Source of the DNA: Nitrospiraceae bacterium
GTDB lineage: Bacteria > Nitrospirota > Nitrospiria > Nitrospirales > Nitrospiraceae
Reading direction: 5' to 3'
NCBI GenBank assembly: GCA_035623075.1
Contig: DASPUC010000033.1
Coordinates: 1 to 64,000, forward strand
Length of the DNA: 64,000 bases
The notes under the pieces are model-generated. The model saw only the letters and a program-made list of their open reading frames with translations. It made no database searches and had not been told where the DNA came from. Position 1 is the stretch's first letter, and each line of letters opens with the position of its first letter. A program made the position numbers and the translations under genes. This document shows, piece after piece, positions 9,365 to 17,937 of the stretch.

Positions 9365-10276
9365 ATGAAAGGCGACATTGAACAAAGAACAATTGACGGA
9401 ATTCGGCGGAGCCCGATTCGATCCAGAGCATCAGTGATCCTCGCCTTGGGCCTTGCTGCGGGAATGATGTCGCCAACGCTGGCTGAGACGACTAAGCCTT
9501 CCACTGGCGTCCATGGAGTGACGGGACGAGTGACCTACAGCGGGCCTCCAGAAAAACAGCCCGCTTGGCTAAAGGAGTTGAAGGATAACCCCAAGTACAG
9601 AGACCTTATACCCCGTTCCAGTTTTTGTCGTAAGGTCGCTCCGAGCGAGCTTGTAGACGGTAACTTCCCCATGTTGAAGGCGATCGAGGTTGGCGCGAAG
9701 GGAGAGCTCAAGGGGGCCATCGTCGCCGTCACCGATATCTTGGATGACAAATTCATGGCCGATTATCCTGGAACGGACGTGGTGATAGAACGATGCAGGT
9801 ACTCTCCGTTTACTGGGGTGGTGGTGAAGGGAAAAAGTCTGCGCGTGGAGAACCTTGATGCAGATCCCAACGATCCAAAAGCAGTCAAAGGAGTATCCCA
9901 TAACGCACACGCCTTTGAGGTGCAAGGAGTAGTATCTAAGACCATCTTCAACGTTTTTCTGCCAGAAAAAGGGTCACGGTTCGACAAACCCGTTGGCTTG
10001 AATAAAGAAAAAAAGGGATCTGAAGTTCGGCTCCAGAGTGATGATCATCCATGGGAACAGGCCTTCTTTCTGTTCGTGACCAACCCCTACTACGCTAAAG
10101 CCACGGACGATGGAACCTTTGTGATCAAGGGCGTCCCGCCGGGACGGCACAGGATTGTCGCCTGGCATCCGTTTGCTGGCCGCGCCGAAGCAGACATCGT
10201 TGTGGATGAACGCGGTTCGGCACAAGTCAACTTTGAACTGCAGAAAAGGAAAGGGGAGTCTCGACCTTCAGATTAG
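9365..10276 (+). CDS. Exported carboxypeptidase-regulatory/plastocyanin-like protein
   Basis: The 303 residues carry a signal helix (ending near SPTLAE) after an N-terminal motif RTIDGIRRS shared with the upstream RCC1 gene. The mature protein begins GVTGRVTYSGPP and ends with GTFVIKGVPPGRHRIVAWHP, the layout of methylamine-utilisation/plastocyanin-like exported proteins. In that family an internal C-x-x-H-P-W site can bind metal. Here HPW is present but the Cys is not, so copper binding is doubtful. The ATG follows GGGAGACACACC. It forms an operon with the RCC1 gene; the two may work together on the cell surface. Confidence 0.72.
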   Translation: MKGDIEQRTIDGIRRSPIRSRASVILALGLAAGMMSPTLAETTKPSTGVHGVTGRVTYSGPPEKQPAWLKELKDNPKYRDLIPRSSFCRKVAPSELVDGNFPMLKAIEVGAKGELKGAIVAVTDILDDKFMADYPGTDVVIERCRYSPFTGVVVKGKSLRVENLDADPNDPKAVKGVSHNAHAFEVQGVVSKTIFNVFLPEKGSRFDKPVGLNKEKKGSEVRLQSDDHPWEQAFFLFVTNPYYAKATDDGTFVIKGVPPGRHRIVAWHPFAGRAEADIVVDERGSAQVNFELQKRKGESRPSD

Positions 10277-10310
10277 CAGCCCCGTTTCGCGGCGCGGTTT
10301 GCGCTCGCTA

Positions 10311-10826
10311 TTAGATGACACTTGCTTCAGCAAGAGGAATCTCAATCAGGGCCGGACTGCTTGAGGTGGCCGACAGCGGTTTCAGTCCCTCCGCTGCGTC
10401 ACCGCGAGGCGGTTTGTCCGAGAAGAGCATCACGATGCGCGATCGATCGATTTCGTCGCGAGAAGGCAGCCCGAATGCTTGGCAATACCAGGTTCCGGTA
10501 GGTCCCTGTATCGAACAGGGGATCGAGAACGGTTCGTATAAGTGCAACATGCGTCGGACATCAATGTGTTTGAGGATTCCATCCGCCAGATACGCGAGCA
10601 CCGGCGCGGGAATCTGTAGAGACTCTCCTTCGTTGGTGCCTTTGAGATCGCGCAATACTGTCATTCCGCCACGGCTGGCATAGAGGACGGCGAGGCTGGA
10701 TGACAGGACCACGATCGCGGAAGAGGTGTCGTGGTGCCGAACGACGCAAGTCTGATCTGCCGGCACGGCCTGTGTGTACATGGCGCCGATCTGCCTTTCG
10801 TGAAGATGAAGCCCCAGGCTCGACAT
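10311..10826 (-). CDS. PAS-like sensory protein
   Basis: The ATG at 10826 gives 171 residues and starts 8 bases after the upstream winged-helix gene stops; the longer frame would overlap that gene by more than 100 bases. An internal segment (AIVVLSSSLAVLYASRGG) looks like the first strands of a PAS fold. Further on, a second beta-rich block ends IVMLFSDKPP, as in PAS-LuxR proteins. No HTH or kinase domain follows, so it may act by binding its small DNA-binding partner. The absence of a ribosome site suggests translational coupling. The function is inferred from context only. Confidence 0.6.
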   Translation of the reverse strand: MSSLGLHLHERQIGAMYTQAVPADQTCVVRHHDTSSAIVVLSSSLAVLYASRGGMTVLRDLKGTNEGESLQIPAPVLAYLADGILKHIDVRRMLHLYEPFSIPCSIQGPTGTWYCQAFGLPSRDEIDRSRIVMLFSDKPPRGDAAEGLKPLSATSSSPALIEIPLAEASVI

Positions 10827-10834
10827 CGGCGGGG

Positions 10835-11053
10835 CTAGGCGACGATGTTCTGCGGGATGGGAGACACTTCGTACTCGTAGCCGCGGCGTCGCAAAGAGAT
10901 GATGCCGCGACGGCTTAGCGTATCGACTGTTTCGAAGATTTGGTTCCACGACAGTTGCGGTATGTCCTCAACGATCTGGTCGAGTATCACCGGATGAACC
11001 GTCTGTAGGTGATGCATCACCAGCGCTTCGTTTTCTTCCAGCGTTGACATCAT
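10835..11053 (-). CDS. Small winged-helix DNA-binding protein
   Basis: The ATG at 11053 (ribosome site GGAAGG upstream) gives 72 residues. The fold is helix-helix-wing: ILDQIVEDIPQLSWNQIFET supplies the recognition helices and GIISLRRRGYEYEV the wing. The protein encoded at 60348-60632 has the same core (LSWSQLFLAIIALSRAGDII...GFTYTL), so this is a small family in the genome. An 18-bp perfect palindrome lies 57-74 bases upstream and could be its operator. It is followed by the PAS-like gene. Confidence 0.7.
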   Translation of the reverse strand: MMSTLEENEALVMHHLQTVHPVILDQIVEDIPQLSWNQIFETVDTLSRRGIISLRRRGYEYEVSPIPQNIVA

Positions 11054-11108
11054 GGGCGTTCCTTCCGTCACACTGTGGCTTGATTCGCTTGTTAACGTAC
11101 AGACGCAG

Positions 11109-11126
11109 TATGACACCCGTGTCATA
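11109..11126. promoter_or_regulatory. Perfect 18-bp palindrome, candidate operator
   Basis: TATGACACCCGTGTCATA is an uninterrupted two-fold symmetric site of eight-base arms around CC. It lies in the divergent interval between the winged-helix gene (minus) and a lipoprotein gene (plus). Such position and symmetry fit a dimeric repressor or activator site, possibly of the winged-helix protein itself. The binding protein is inferred. Confidence 0.5.
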
Positions 11127-11274
11127 GGTGCGTTAATAATCGGTTACGTCTTTTTGAGGAAAACGAGGCAAGGGACCTCGTCTGCTCTCCACTTTATGCG
11201 TCCGTCCCCTCTGTTCGACCTATTGAAGCAAGCTCTTGGGAAGCATAGAGTAGAGGCATTGTTGGAGGGTATGC

Positions 11275-11871
11275 ATGCGGGCTCTCCTTCTCTCCCTTGT
11301 GGCCTGTCTACTGGTCGGCTGTCTGTCGACAACCCGCGCACGCGAGGTCAATTGTATGAGCGTGATGATGTTGGATGTCTGGCAGGCGGATGACGATCTC
11401 AAATCTGCCGAGCAGAGATGGCACAGCGTTCAACAGGCTCGCGTCGACCGTGCACAGGCGCTGCAAGACTCCTCGGTGCGATCATTGTTCGTCAGTCACG
11501 TTTCTTCTCCTCCCGGTGCTTTTGCACCCATACCTCTGCGCGAAGAGAGCTCAAGAGGTCGGGTGTCGGAGCCGGAAGAAGAGCGGGCGCTGTATCGACA
11601 GGTCGTCGCCGCACACAATCGACAGATAGAGGCGGTAGAGTGGTACGGCCGTGTCGCTCGCCGCGTGCAGACCAGAATGGAGGAAGATGAGATCCTCAAC
11701 CCCCTGCTGGGGACTCTGGTAACCTCAACGGCCATTGTGTTCTACCCTTTCATCCGCTGGAACGTACGATCAGTCCTCTGGGATGGTGTGGACCCCGACG
11801 CAGCCGATGATCCGGTGCAGGTATTTTGTGCGACACGCCTGGAGCGGGAGAACCTTGGTCCGCACCCCTAA
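11275..11871 (+). CDS. Lipoprotein of unknown function
   Basis: The 198 residues start with MRALLLSLVACLLVGC, a clean lipoprotein signal with lipobox LVGC. A charged, partly coiled-coil region follows (about 35-60 and 95-135), then a hydrophobic stretch (about 140-160, LVTSTAIVFYPFIRW) and a short C-terminus. The ribosome site TTGGAGGG precedes the ATG at 11275; the overlapping ATG at 11271 is out of frame. It is divergent from the winged-helix/PAS pair and shares the palindrome-bearing interval with it. Confidence 0.65.
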   Translation: MRALLLSLVACLLVGCLSTTRAREVNCMSVMMLDVWQADDDLKSAEQRWHSVQQARVDRAQALQDSSVRSLFVSHVSSPPGAFAPIPLREESSRGRVSEPEEERALYRQVVAAHNRQIEAVEWYGRVARRVQTRMEEDEILNPLLGTLVTSTAIVFYPFIRWNVRSVLWDGVDPDAADDPVQVFCATRLERENLGPHP

Positions 11872-11916
11872 CTGCTCGTATCTTGTCGTTCGCGAGACAC
11901 GCTTCACGCATCACGC

Positions 11917-14598
11917 TTATTCCCCGGACTGCTGAATCAGTTTTGCGACAAGGCCGGACCAACCGGTTTGATGACTTGCTCCCACGCCGGCGCCGTTGTC
12001 GCCGTGAAAGTATTCAAAGAAGGGGACGAGGTCGCGCCAGTGAGGATTGGACTGAAACTTCTCCACGCCGCCGAAGACCGGCCGTCGGCCGCTGGAATCC
12101 CGCAGAAAGATATGCGTGAGGCGCCGGGAGAGTTCGCCCGCCACCTCCCATAACGTCGCCATCCGACCGGAGCCGGTGGGGTATTCCACTTTATAGCCGT
12201 CTCCCAAGTAGTAATGAAATTTTTGTAACGACTCGATGATGAGGTAGTTGACCGGAAACCACACGGGACCACGCCAGTTTGAGTTTCCTCCGAAGAGGTT
12301 GGTGCTGGACTCAGCGGGTTCATAGTCCACCCGATGCTCTATCCCCATGACCGACAGGCTGTAGGGATGATCCTTGTGGTACCGCGACAGCGCTCTGACG
12401 CCATAGGGAGACAGGAATTCCTGCTCATCCAACATGTATCGCAACACTTTTTTCAGCCGGTGGCGACTGACCAACGATAGGAACCGCCGGACGATTCCGT
12501 CGGCTGATTGCGTCTCGACATGGATACCGAAGTCAGGACGATTCTCGATGAACCACTGCATCCGGTGTTTGAATCGCGGCAAACTGTCGATCAGGTCTGA
12601 TTCTAGCGTCTCCACGGCGAAGAGCGGAATCAACCCGACCATCGAGCGAACCTTGAGGGGATGGTTCTGTCCGTCAGGGAGGTGCAGGACGTCATAGAAG
12701 AAGCCGTCCTCCTTGTTCCAGAGCTCGATTTTTTCCTCTCCGATGTTGTTGATCGCCCGGCAGATGTAGACGAAATGCTCGAAGAACTTGCTGGCGACAT
12801 CCTCATAGGCGCGGTTGTCGCGTGCGAGTTCCAGCGCGATCGTCAGCATGTTGAGGCAATACATGCCCATCCAGCTGGTGGCGTCCGATTGTTCAATGTG
12901 GCCGCCGGTCGGGACCGGCGCGCTACGGTCGAAGACGCCGATATTATCGAGACCGAGAAAGCCGCCTTGAAAGATATTCTTCCCTTCTGTGTCTTTACGA
13001 TTCACCCACCAGGTGAAATTTAACAGCAGCTTGTGGAAGACCCGTTCTAAGAAAACGCGGTCGCTGATGCCCGTACGTTTCTTGTCGATCTTGTAGACAC
13101 GCCAGGCTGCCCAGGCATGGACCGGAGGATTCACGTCGCCGAAGGCCCATTCATACGCCGGGATCTGTCCGTTGGGATGCATGTACCATTCGCGGAGCAT
13201 CAGAACGAGCTGCTCCTTGGCGAACGTCGGATCGACCAACGCGAAGGGGATGCAATGAAAAGCCAAGTCCCATGCGGCGTACCAGGGATATTCCCATTTG
13301 TCCGGCATTGAAATGACGTCGGCGTTGAAGAGGTGGGTCCAGTCAGAATTGCGGCCGTGGAGTCGTTCCCGAGGCGGTTCGGGTCCCATCGGATCACCCT
13401 TCAGCCAACGGTTCACGTCGTAGTGATAGAACTGCTTGCTCCACAGAAGACCTGCGAACGCCTGCCGTTGCACCTGTCTGGCATCTTCGGACAAATCGGA
13501 GGGAGCCAGACCGCCATAAAATTCATCCGCCTCTCGGCGGCGTTGCGCGAAGACCGCGTCAAACTCCTTTCCTGACACGGCGACACTCTCTGAATGATTG
13601 GTAAACCGGAGCCGGATCGTCGAGGTCGCGCCTGGTCCAAGATTCAGCACATAGTGAGCGGACACCTTCGTACCAATTTGATCCGGATTGACCGCCCCCT
13701 TGTCTCCATGCACGATGTAATCGTTGATACTGTCCTTCACATAGCGCGAGCCGTCCGGATCACCATACAGTTTCCTTGTATTCGTCTCGTTCTCGGTGAA
13801 GAGCAGCTCCGGACCGCCCTGACAGAGAAGACGGCGGTACCCGTAGTAATCATGGTCGCATTCGATGACACTGGCATCTGTGAAAGGCTCTCCTTTGCGG
13901 AACCGGGGCCGGCGGAGATCAAGCCCCCACGACCAGGTATTTCGGAACCAGATGGTCGGGAGCACCGTCAGTTCAGCAGCATCGGATCCGCGATTGATGA
14001 CCTGGATCTGGACGAGCACGTCCTCTGGAGCGGCTTTCGCGTATTCCACAAATACGTCGAAGTAGCGGTCTCCCTCGAAGACGCCCGTATCAATCAGTTC
14101 AAATTCCAAATCCTTCCGTCCGCGTCGTTGGTTTTCTTCGAGGAGGTACGTGTAGGGGAACTCGCCCTGCGGGTACTTGTAGAGGTATTTCATATAAGAG
14201 TGGGTCGGCGTGGAATCCAGGTAAAAGTAATAGTCTTTGACGTCTTCGCCGTGGTTGCCTTGGTTTCCGGTCAGACCAAAGATCCGTTCTTTGAGCATGG
14301 GATCTCGTCCATTCCACAACGCGAGCGCGAAACAGATCATCTGGTGGCGATCGCAGATACCCGCCAGACCGTCCTCGTTCCAACGGTAGGCGCGTGAGCG
14401 GGCGTGTTCATGAGGGAAGGCGTCCCAGGCCGCGCCATTGGGGCTATAGTCTTCGCGCACCGTGCCCCACGCACGTTCACTGAGATAAGGACCCCATCGT
14501 TTCCAATGCTGATGTCTGTGGGCGTCTTGGTCGAGTCGCTGTTGTTCCGCGTTCAGTGACGGCGGGCTCGACGGAATGTCTCGGTCCGGACGAAGCAT
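11917..14598 (-). CDS. GH63-like glucosidase (MGH1-type glycoside hydrolase)
   Basis: This is a large cytoplasmic protein of 893 residues from the ATG at 14598, which has GAGGAG at good spacing; the frame to 14610 adds four residues without support. It shows the features of bacterial GH63/MGH1-like enzymes: an N-terminal beta-sandwich ([20 protein letters not shown]), a middle (alpha/alpha)6 barrel ([24 protein letters not shown]) and [20 protein letters not shown] near the C-terminus. Enzymes of this type hydrolyse glucosides such as glucosylglycerate or mannosylglycerate, or trim glycogen-like oligosaccharides. The exact substrate cannot be read from sequence. It stands alone, convergent with the lipoprotein gene. 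Confidence 0.85.
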   Translation of the reverse strand: MLRPDRDIPSSPPSLNAEQQRLDQDAHRHQHWKRWGPYLSERAWGTVREDYSPNGAAWDAFPHEHARSRAYRWNEDGLAGICDRHQMICFALALWNGRDPMLKERIFGLTGNQGNHGEDVKDYYFYLDSTPTHSYMKYLYKYPQGEFPYTYLLEENQRRGRKDLEFELIDTGVFEGDRYFDVFVEYAKAAPEDVLVQIQVINRGSDAAELTVLPTIWFRNTWSWGLDLRRPRFRKGEPFTDASVIECDHDYYGYRRLLCQGGPELLFTENETNTRKLYGDPDGSRYVKDSINDYIVHGDKGAVNPDQIGTKVSAHYVLNLGPGATSTIRLRFTNHSESVAVSGKEFDAVFAQRRREADEFYGGLAPSDLSEDARQVQRQAFAGLLWSKQFYHYDVNRWLKGDPMGPEPPRERLHGRNSDWTHLFNADVISMPDKWEYPWYAAWDLAFHCIPFALVDPTFAKEQLVLMLREWYMHPNGQIPAYEWAFGDVNPPVHAWAAWRVYKIDKKRTGISDRVFLERVFHKLLLNFTWWVNRKDTEGKNIFQGGFLGLDNIGVFDRSAPVPTGGHIEQSDATSWMGMYCLNMLTIALELARDNRAYEDVASKFFEHFVYICRAINNIGEEKIELWNKEDGFFYDVLHLPDGQNHPLKVRSMVGLIPLFAVETLESDLIDSLPRFKHRMQWFIENRPDFGIHVETQSADGIVRRFLSLVSRHRLKKVLRYMLDEQEFLSPYGVRALSRYHKDHPYSLSVMGIEHRVDYEPAESSTNLFGGNSNWRGPVWFPVNYLIIESLQKFHYYLGDGYKVEYPTGSGRMATLWEVAGELSRRLTHIFLRDSSGRRPVFGGVEKFQSNPHWRDLVPFFEYFHGDNGAGVGASHQTGWSGLVAKLIQQSGE

Positions 14599-14841
14599 AT
14601 GACTCCTCAATGAAATGTCTTGTTGAATAGACGGCGAGGCAACCTCATTCTGACAATGCTAGTGTGTGACTCTTGTGGTTGCAAGCTTCTGATAGATACA
14701 GCGAATGGTTCTCCCGTCGGTCGGAACCGTCGATCGGGGCGTTATCTGTTTGGTGAGGAATTTTGTGGGGCTCACGAGGACGTTCAGCGGGGATTCTGCG
14801 GCTGTTGGCCGGCACGCCGGATGAGCGACGGTCGCGGAGTC

Positions 14842-15066
14842 TTATGATCGTTCCGCTGAGATGCCTTGAATCAGCCGTTCGGTTTCCTGGTACCCGCCCT
14901 CGCCGATGCTGACGTATCGAATGGTGCCTTGCTTGTCAATCAGATACATCACCGGCCAGTCGTGATTCCCATACGGGTTCCCGGTGAACGGAAGGGATTC
15001 CCGCCGACCTGAAGGAGAAGACCCTCTTGTTGCTTGAGGGCGAGGGTTCTGTCAGTGGCAGTCGGG
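14842..15066 (-). pseudogene. Remnant of a redoxin (AhpC/TSA, thioredoxin-fold) gene
   Basis: On the minus strand a frame ending at 14842 reads NPYGNHDWPVMYLIDKQG and then IRYVSIGEGGYQETERLI. This is the C-terminal half of thioredoxin-fold redoxins of the kind fused to or near cytochrome c biogenesis proteins (pattern WP..Y.ID..G.IR....GEG.Y...E..I). Upstream, another frame reads LALKQQEGLLLQVGG and must be joined by a one-base shift near 15000. No start codon, active-site Cys pair or N-terminal domain remains. The region upstream to 15289 has no recognisable coding sequence. I read it as a truncated, frameshifted gene. Confidence 0.65.
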
Positions 15067-15289
15067 GAATACTTCGTACCTCTCATGTGTATTTTCCCCC
15101 AAGACTTCACTTTGTCGACGGAGTATACTGGCAGTTATTCATCCACTCACCGGCAAGCGTGTGGAGTCGCAATCGTGAGACTCGCTTCTCGCCAGACACA
15201 CGCCGTCATTCGCCAGGCAACAGTCCCTCTCATCCATTCCAGGCTCGACCTTCTCTGGAGGGTCGCTCATCACCTCAGGAGGTGTACTC

Positions 15290-15772
15290 ATGTCCATCTC
15301 GCGGACTTTGAAAGAATATCTTGACCGGGAACATGTCTATTACAACGTGTTGCCCCACCGAGAGGCCTATCGCGCGGCCGTGCTTGCCGAGGTGCTCCAG
15401 ACGCCGGTTCGGGAGATGGCCAAGGTGGTGATCCTCAAGGTGGACCACCGGTATGTGATGACCGTCCTCCCGGCCGGCTTGCACGTTGATCTCCACCGCC
15501 TCCGGGACGTCTTCATGACCAACCACGTTCGACTCGCGACGGAGCAGGAATTCAAGGGGCTCTTTCCGGATTGCGAGCTGGGTGCGATGCCGCCGTTCGG
15601 CCCCCTCTACGGCCTGCCGGTGTACGTCGATCGCTCGCTCACGGAGGACGAGTATATCGTCTTCGAAGCGGGGACCCATTCTGAAGCGATCCGCATGCGG
15701 TACTGGGACTTCGCCACACTTGTGTTCCCGGTGGTCGAGGAATTTCACCGCTCACCCTCAGCGGTCGGGTAG
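15290..15772 (+). CDS. YbaK/ProX-type aminoacyl-tRNA deacylase
   Basis: The 160 residues cover the whole YbaK/EbsC domain: YYNVLPHREAYRAA near the N-terminus, the catalytic-region Lys in AKVVILKVDH (about 46-50) and GAMPPFGPLYGLPVYVD (about 98-113), the strongest family signature. These enzymes hydrolyse mischarged tRNAs such as Cys-tRNAPro. Nitrospira genomes carry several stand-alone copies. The ribosome site CAGGAGGTG is strong. It lies alone between the redoxin remnant and the molybdoenzyme. Confidence 0.85.
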   Translation: MSISRTLKEYLDREHVYYNVLPHREAYRAAVLAEVLQTPVREMAKVVILKVDHRYVMTVLPAGLHVDLHRLRDVFMTNHVRLATEQEFKGLFPDCELGAMPPFGPLYGLPVYVDRSLTEDEYIVFEAGTHSEAIRMRYWDFATLVFPVVEEFHRSPSAVG

Positions 15773-15927
15773 GGTCTCGAATAGATCAGACGAATTGAGC
15801 GCCTGCTCGAAGTCGAGCTGCCAAGCGACGGTGAGACGCGCGACCACGTTGTCTCCCTTTTTCATCACGAGCGCGATCGTCGGACGAATTTCGGCTGGAG
15901 CCGCGATGAATTGGCCACCAGCTTGCC

Positions 15928-16701
15928 TCAGATCCCCGCATACCATTCATACCCTTGATCCTCCCAATACCCGCCACGTCCATCTCCAATGCCGGCCAGG
16001 GTTTCGACCAGTTCGATCTTCATCACGTACTTGGCATGCTTGTACCCCAGCTGCCGTTCGAACCGGAGGCGCAACGGGGCTCCGTGCGGGACATCCAACG
16101 GCGTGCCGTTCAGCTCATATGCGAGGATCGTCTGGGGGTGATAGGTGTCGGCGACCGCCATGCTTTCGTAGTAGGCCACGCCTTCGTCATCAACATCGGC
16201 ACAATGAAAGACAGCGTACCGCGCGTTCGGGAGCGGTTGGACTTGCCGCATCAAATCACCCAGCGGAACACCGGTCCATTTTCCGATGGCGCTCCACCCT
16301 TCGACGCAATCGTGCCTGGTTATCTGTGTCCGCGCCGGCAGTTCCTTGATTGCCGCTAGAGACCAGCTCATCGGCGCCCGGACCAGTCCGACGAGCTCTA
16401 CCTTCCATTCAGAAAAATTCTGCTCGATGTGGGCAGCATAGTCGGCAGTGCCAGGATCGATATTGCCGTTGGCCGGGAACACACGCGATACCTCCGATTC
16501 GCCATACTCCTTCGCCAAGGCGTTCGCCGGCGTGACGGCTCGCTGGATACGATCGGTCAGTTTCTCGGCCTTATTGAGGATCGATGGAAACCAACTGCTC
16601 TGCGTTAAATTGTCGCAGCCGGCGAGCGCGACCAGACTTGCGGCCCCGAGCGTACCCTTCAACAACTGACGGCGTTCCATAGCGCGTTTATGTGAATCCA
16701 T
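15928..16701 (-). CDS. Molybdopterin oxidoreductase, sulfite oxidase fold (MsrP/YedY-like)
   Basis: The 257 residues begin with a twin-arginine-like, lipoprotein-style leader (ERRQLLKGTLG...ALAGC). The sulfite-oxidase molybdopterin domain follows, including the Cys ligand of molybdenum in TRHDCVEGWSAIGKWTGV (C about 140). The dimerisation domain of true sulfite oxidases is absent, as in MsrP/YedY. It is therefore an exported Mo enzyme, possibly a methionine-sulfoxide or other S/N-oxide reductase, or a dehydrogenase; the substrate is unknown. The next gene on the same strand upstream encodes a membrane cytochrome b, the likely electron partner. Confidence 0.85.
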   Translation of the reverse strand: MDSHKRAMERRQLLKGTLGAASLVALAGCDNLTQSSWFPSILNKAEKLTDRIQRAVTPANALAKEYGESEVSRVFPANGNIDPGTADYAAHIEQNFSEWKVELVGLVRAPMSWSLAAIKELPARTQITRHDCVEGWSAIGKWTGVPLGDLMRQVQPLPNARYAVFHCADVDDEGVAYYESMAVADTYHPQTILAYELNGTPLDVPHGAPLRLRFERQLGYKHAKYVMKIELVETLAGIGDGRGGYWEDQGYEWYAGI

Positions 16702-16773
16702 ATGTGTTCTCCGTTTTTTAATAACTCGAAGAGATAGCAGTGTGGAGTGCCGGAAAGGTCGGATACCCGTCCC

Positions 16774-16899
16774 GCAGGACGTTCAAAGGAGACGTCCAAC
16801 AAGGCCGCAGCGGGCGAAGGGCCGAGGCGTACCCCCTGGGGTACGTCGAGGGTCTGAACGATGCGAGAACGAAGTTGGCGGCTTCTTTCAACGTCCTGC
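16774..16899. repeat. Small inverted-repeat element (REP/MITE-like)
   Basis: The element is bounded by near-perfect 15-base inverted ends: GCAGGACGTTCAAAG at 16774-16788 and the complement of GCAGGACGTTGAAAG at 16885-16899. Between them lie a hairpin CGTACCCC-CT-GGGGTACG (16828-16845) and a GC-rich arm. The end touches the stop codon of the cytochrome b gene. Only one copy is in this window. I recall similar sequences being dispersed in Nitrospira genomes, which a search should test. Confidence 0.6.
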
Positions 16900-17825
16900 T
16901 AGGCTTCATGGCGGACTCCGGTATGCTTGACGACAAACCATCCGGTGATCATGGAACGAAGATTGTTAAACAGGCCGGTCAGGATGACCTGTGATACGTG
17001 GATGACGATGAACCCGACGAAGGCAAAACAGGCGATGAAATGAATGGTGCGCGCTGCCTGGCGGCCGCCGAAGATCGTCAGGAGCCATGGGAAGGCGGTG
17101 TCAATGGTCGGAGACATAGTCAAACCGGTGAGGATGATCAGCGGCGCCAGCCCGAACAGCACGCCCATGTATGCCAACTTCTGCAAGACGTTGTAGCGTT
17201 TGGTTTCCTCCCCCGACGGATGTCGCAGCCGGACGTGGTCGTTGATCGCCTTTCCAATCTTGCGCAAATCCTTGCCGGTCGGAGCCAAATCGCGCGTGAC
17301 ATGCCGGCTGATCAGTGCGTAGGCCATGAAGAGCAAGCCGTTGATGACAAACACCCAGGCGAAAAACAGATGCCACTGGCGCCCCATGGCAAGCCAGCGG
17401 CCACTCGGAATCGTGGCCCAGACGGGAAAGGCGTGGCCGGAGCCATTCGAGTAGCCGAGCACGCCGGTTGTGTCGAAGGAGTGTCCGAGTATCCTGGTGA
17501 TCCCTCGCGTCTCGCCACTCTCGGTCTTCATGGGGCGGATGGAGAGCAGCGGCTTGTCACGATCGGAACGATTCCCCCAATAGAGTGCAGGGTGGGCATT
17601 AAAGATTTGCAGCCCGCTCATGATCAGGATGAACAAACAGACGACGTTCAGCCAATGCCCAAGACGCACCGGAAGCCTGTGGCGATAGACTTGTTCGATT
17701 GTCTGGGCCGGTGGATCAGTTCGTTCACAAGCTTCAGGCGTGACGGTCATTGAAGGAGGAAGCGGCTTGCCCGCTGTTTCGGGATCGTCGTTCAGGCTCG
17801 GCTCAGATTGTTGGAGGTGTACCAT
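16899..17825 (-). CDS. Cytochrome b561-type membrane subunit for the molybdoenzyme
   Basis: The ATG at 17825 has AAGGAG at ideal spacing and gives 308 residues; the longer frame (17897) starts on top of its own ribosome-like bases. After a short tail, RHRLPVRLGHWLNVVCLFIL opens a four-to-five-helix b-type cytochrome. Heme-ligand histidines sit in RLGHW, RQWHLFFAW, AARTIHFIACFAF and IVIHVSQVI. This is the thiosulfate reductase/formate dehydrogenase cytochrome b fold, exchanging electrons with quinone. It lies upstream of the Mo gene on the same strand with a repeat element between them. The stop codon falls at the edge of that element. Confidence 0.85.
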   Translation of the reverse strand: MVHLQQSEPSLNDDPETAGKPLPPSMTVTPEACERTDPPAQTIEQVYRHRLPVRLGHWLNVVCLFILIMSGLQIFNAHPALYWGNRSDRDKPLLSIRPMKTESGETRGITRILGHSFDTTGVLGYSNGSGHAFPVWATIPSGRWLAMGRQWHLFFAWVFVINGLLFMAYALISRHVTRDLAPTGKDLRKIGKAINDHVRLRHPSGEETKRYNVLQKLAYMGVLFGLAPLIILTGLTMSPTIDTAFPWLLTIFGGRQAARTIHFIACFAFVGFIVIHVSQVILTGLFNNLRSMITGWFVVKHTGVRHEA

Positions 17826-17937
17826 TGGAGGCTCCTTGGTAAGAAGGCGGCTGAATTCGTTATACATCGCCATTCGGTGAGCAGGGTAGGCCATCATCCT
17901 TCCAGGAACCTTAGAGAAATCTTACACGAAGACTCGA

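Noticed and set aside
14620-14847. Plus-strand ORF of 75 codons with a CDSCGC stretch
   Set aside because: No ribosome site, no family match, and the end overlaps the redoxin remnant on the other strand.
15758-15946. Minus-strand ORF of 62 residues (FIAAPAEIRPTIALVMKKGD...) between the YbaK and Mo genes
   Set aside because: It looks protein-like but overlaps the C-terminus of the Mo gene and has no ribosome site; it may be a remnant, but I cannot support a call.
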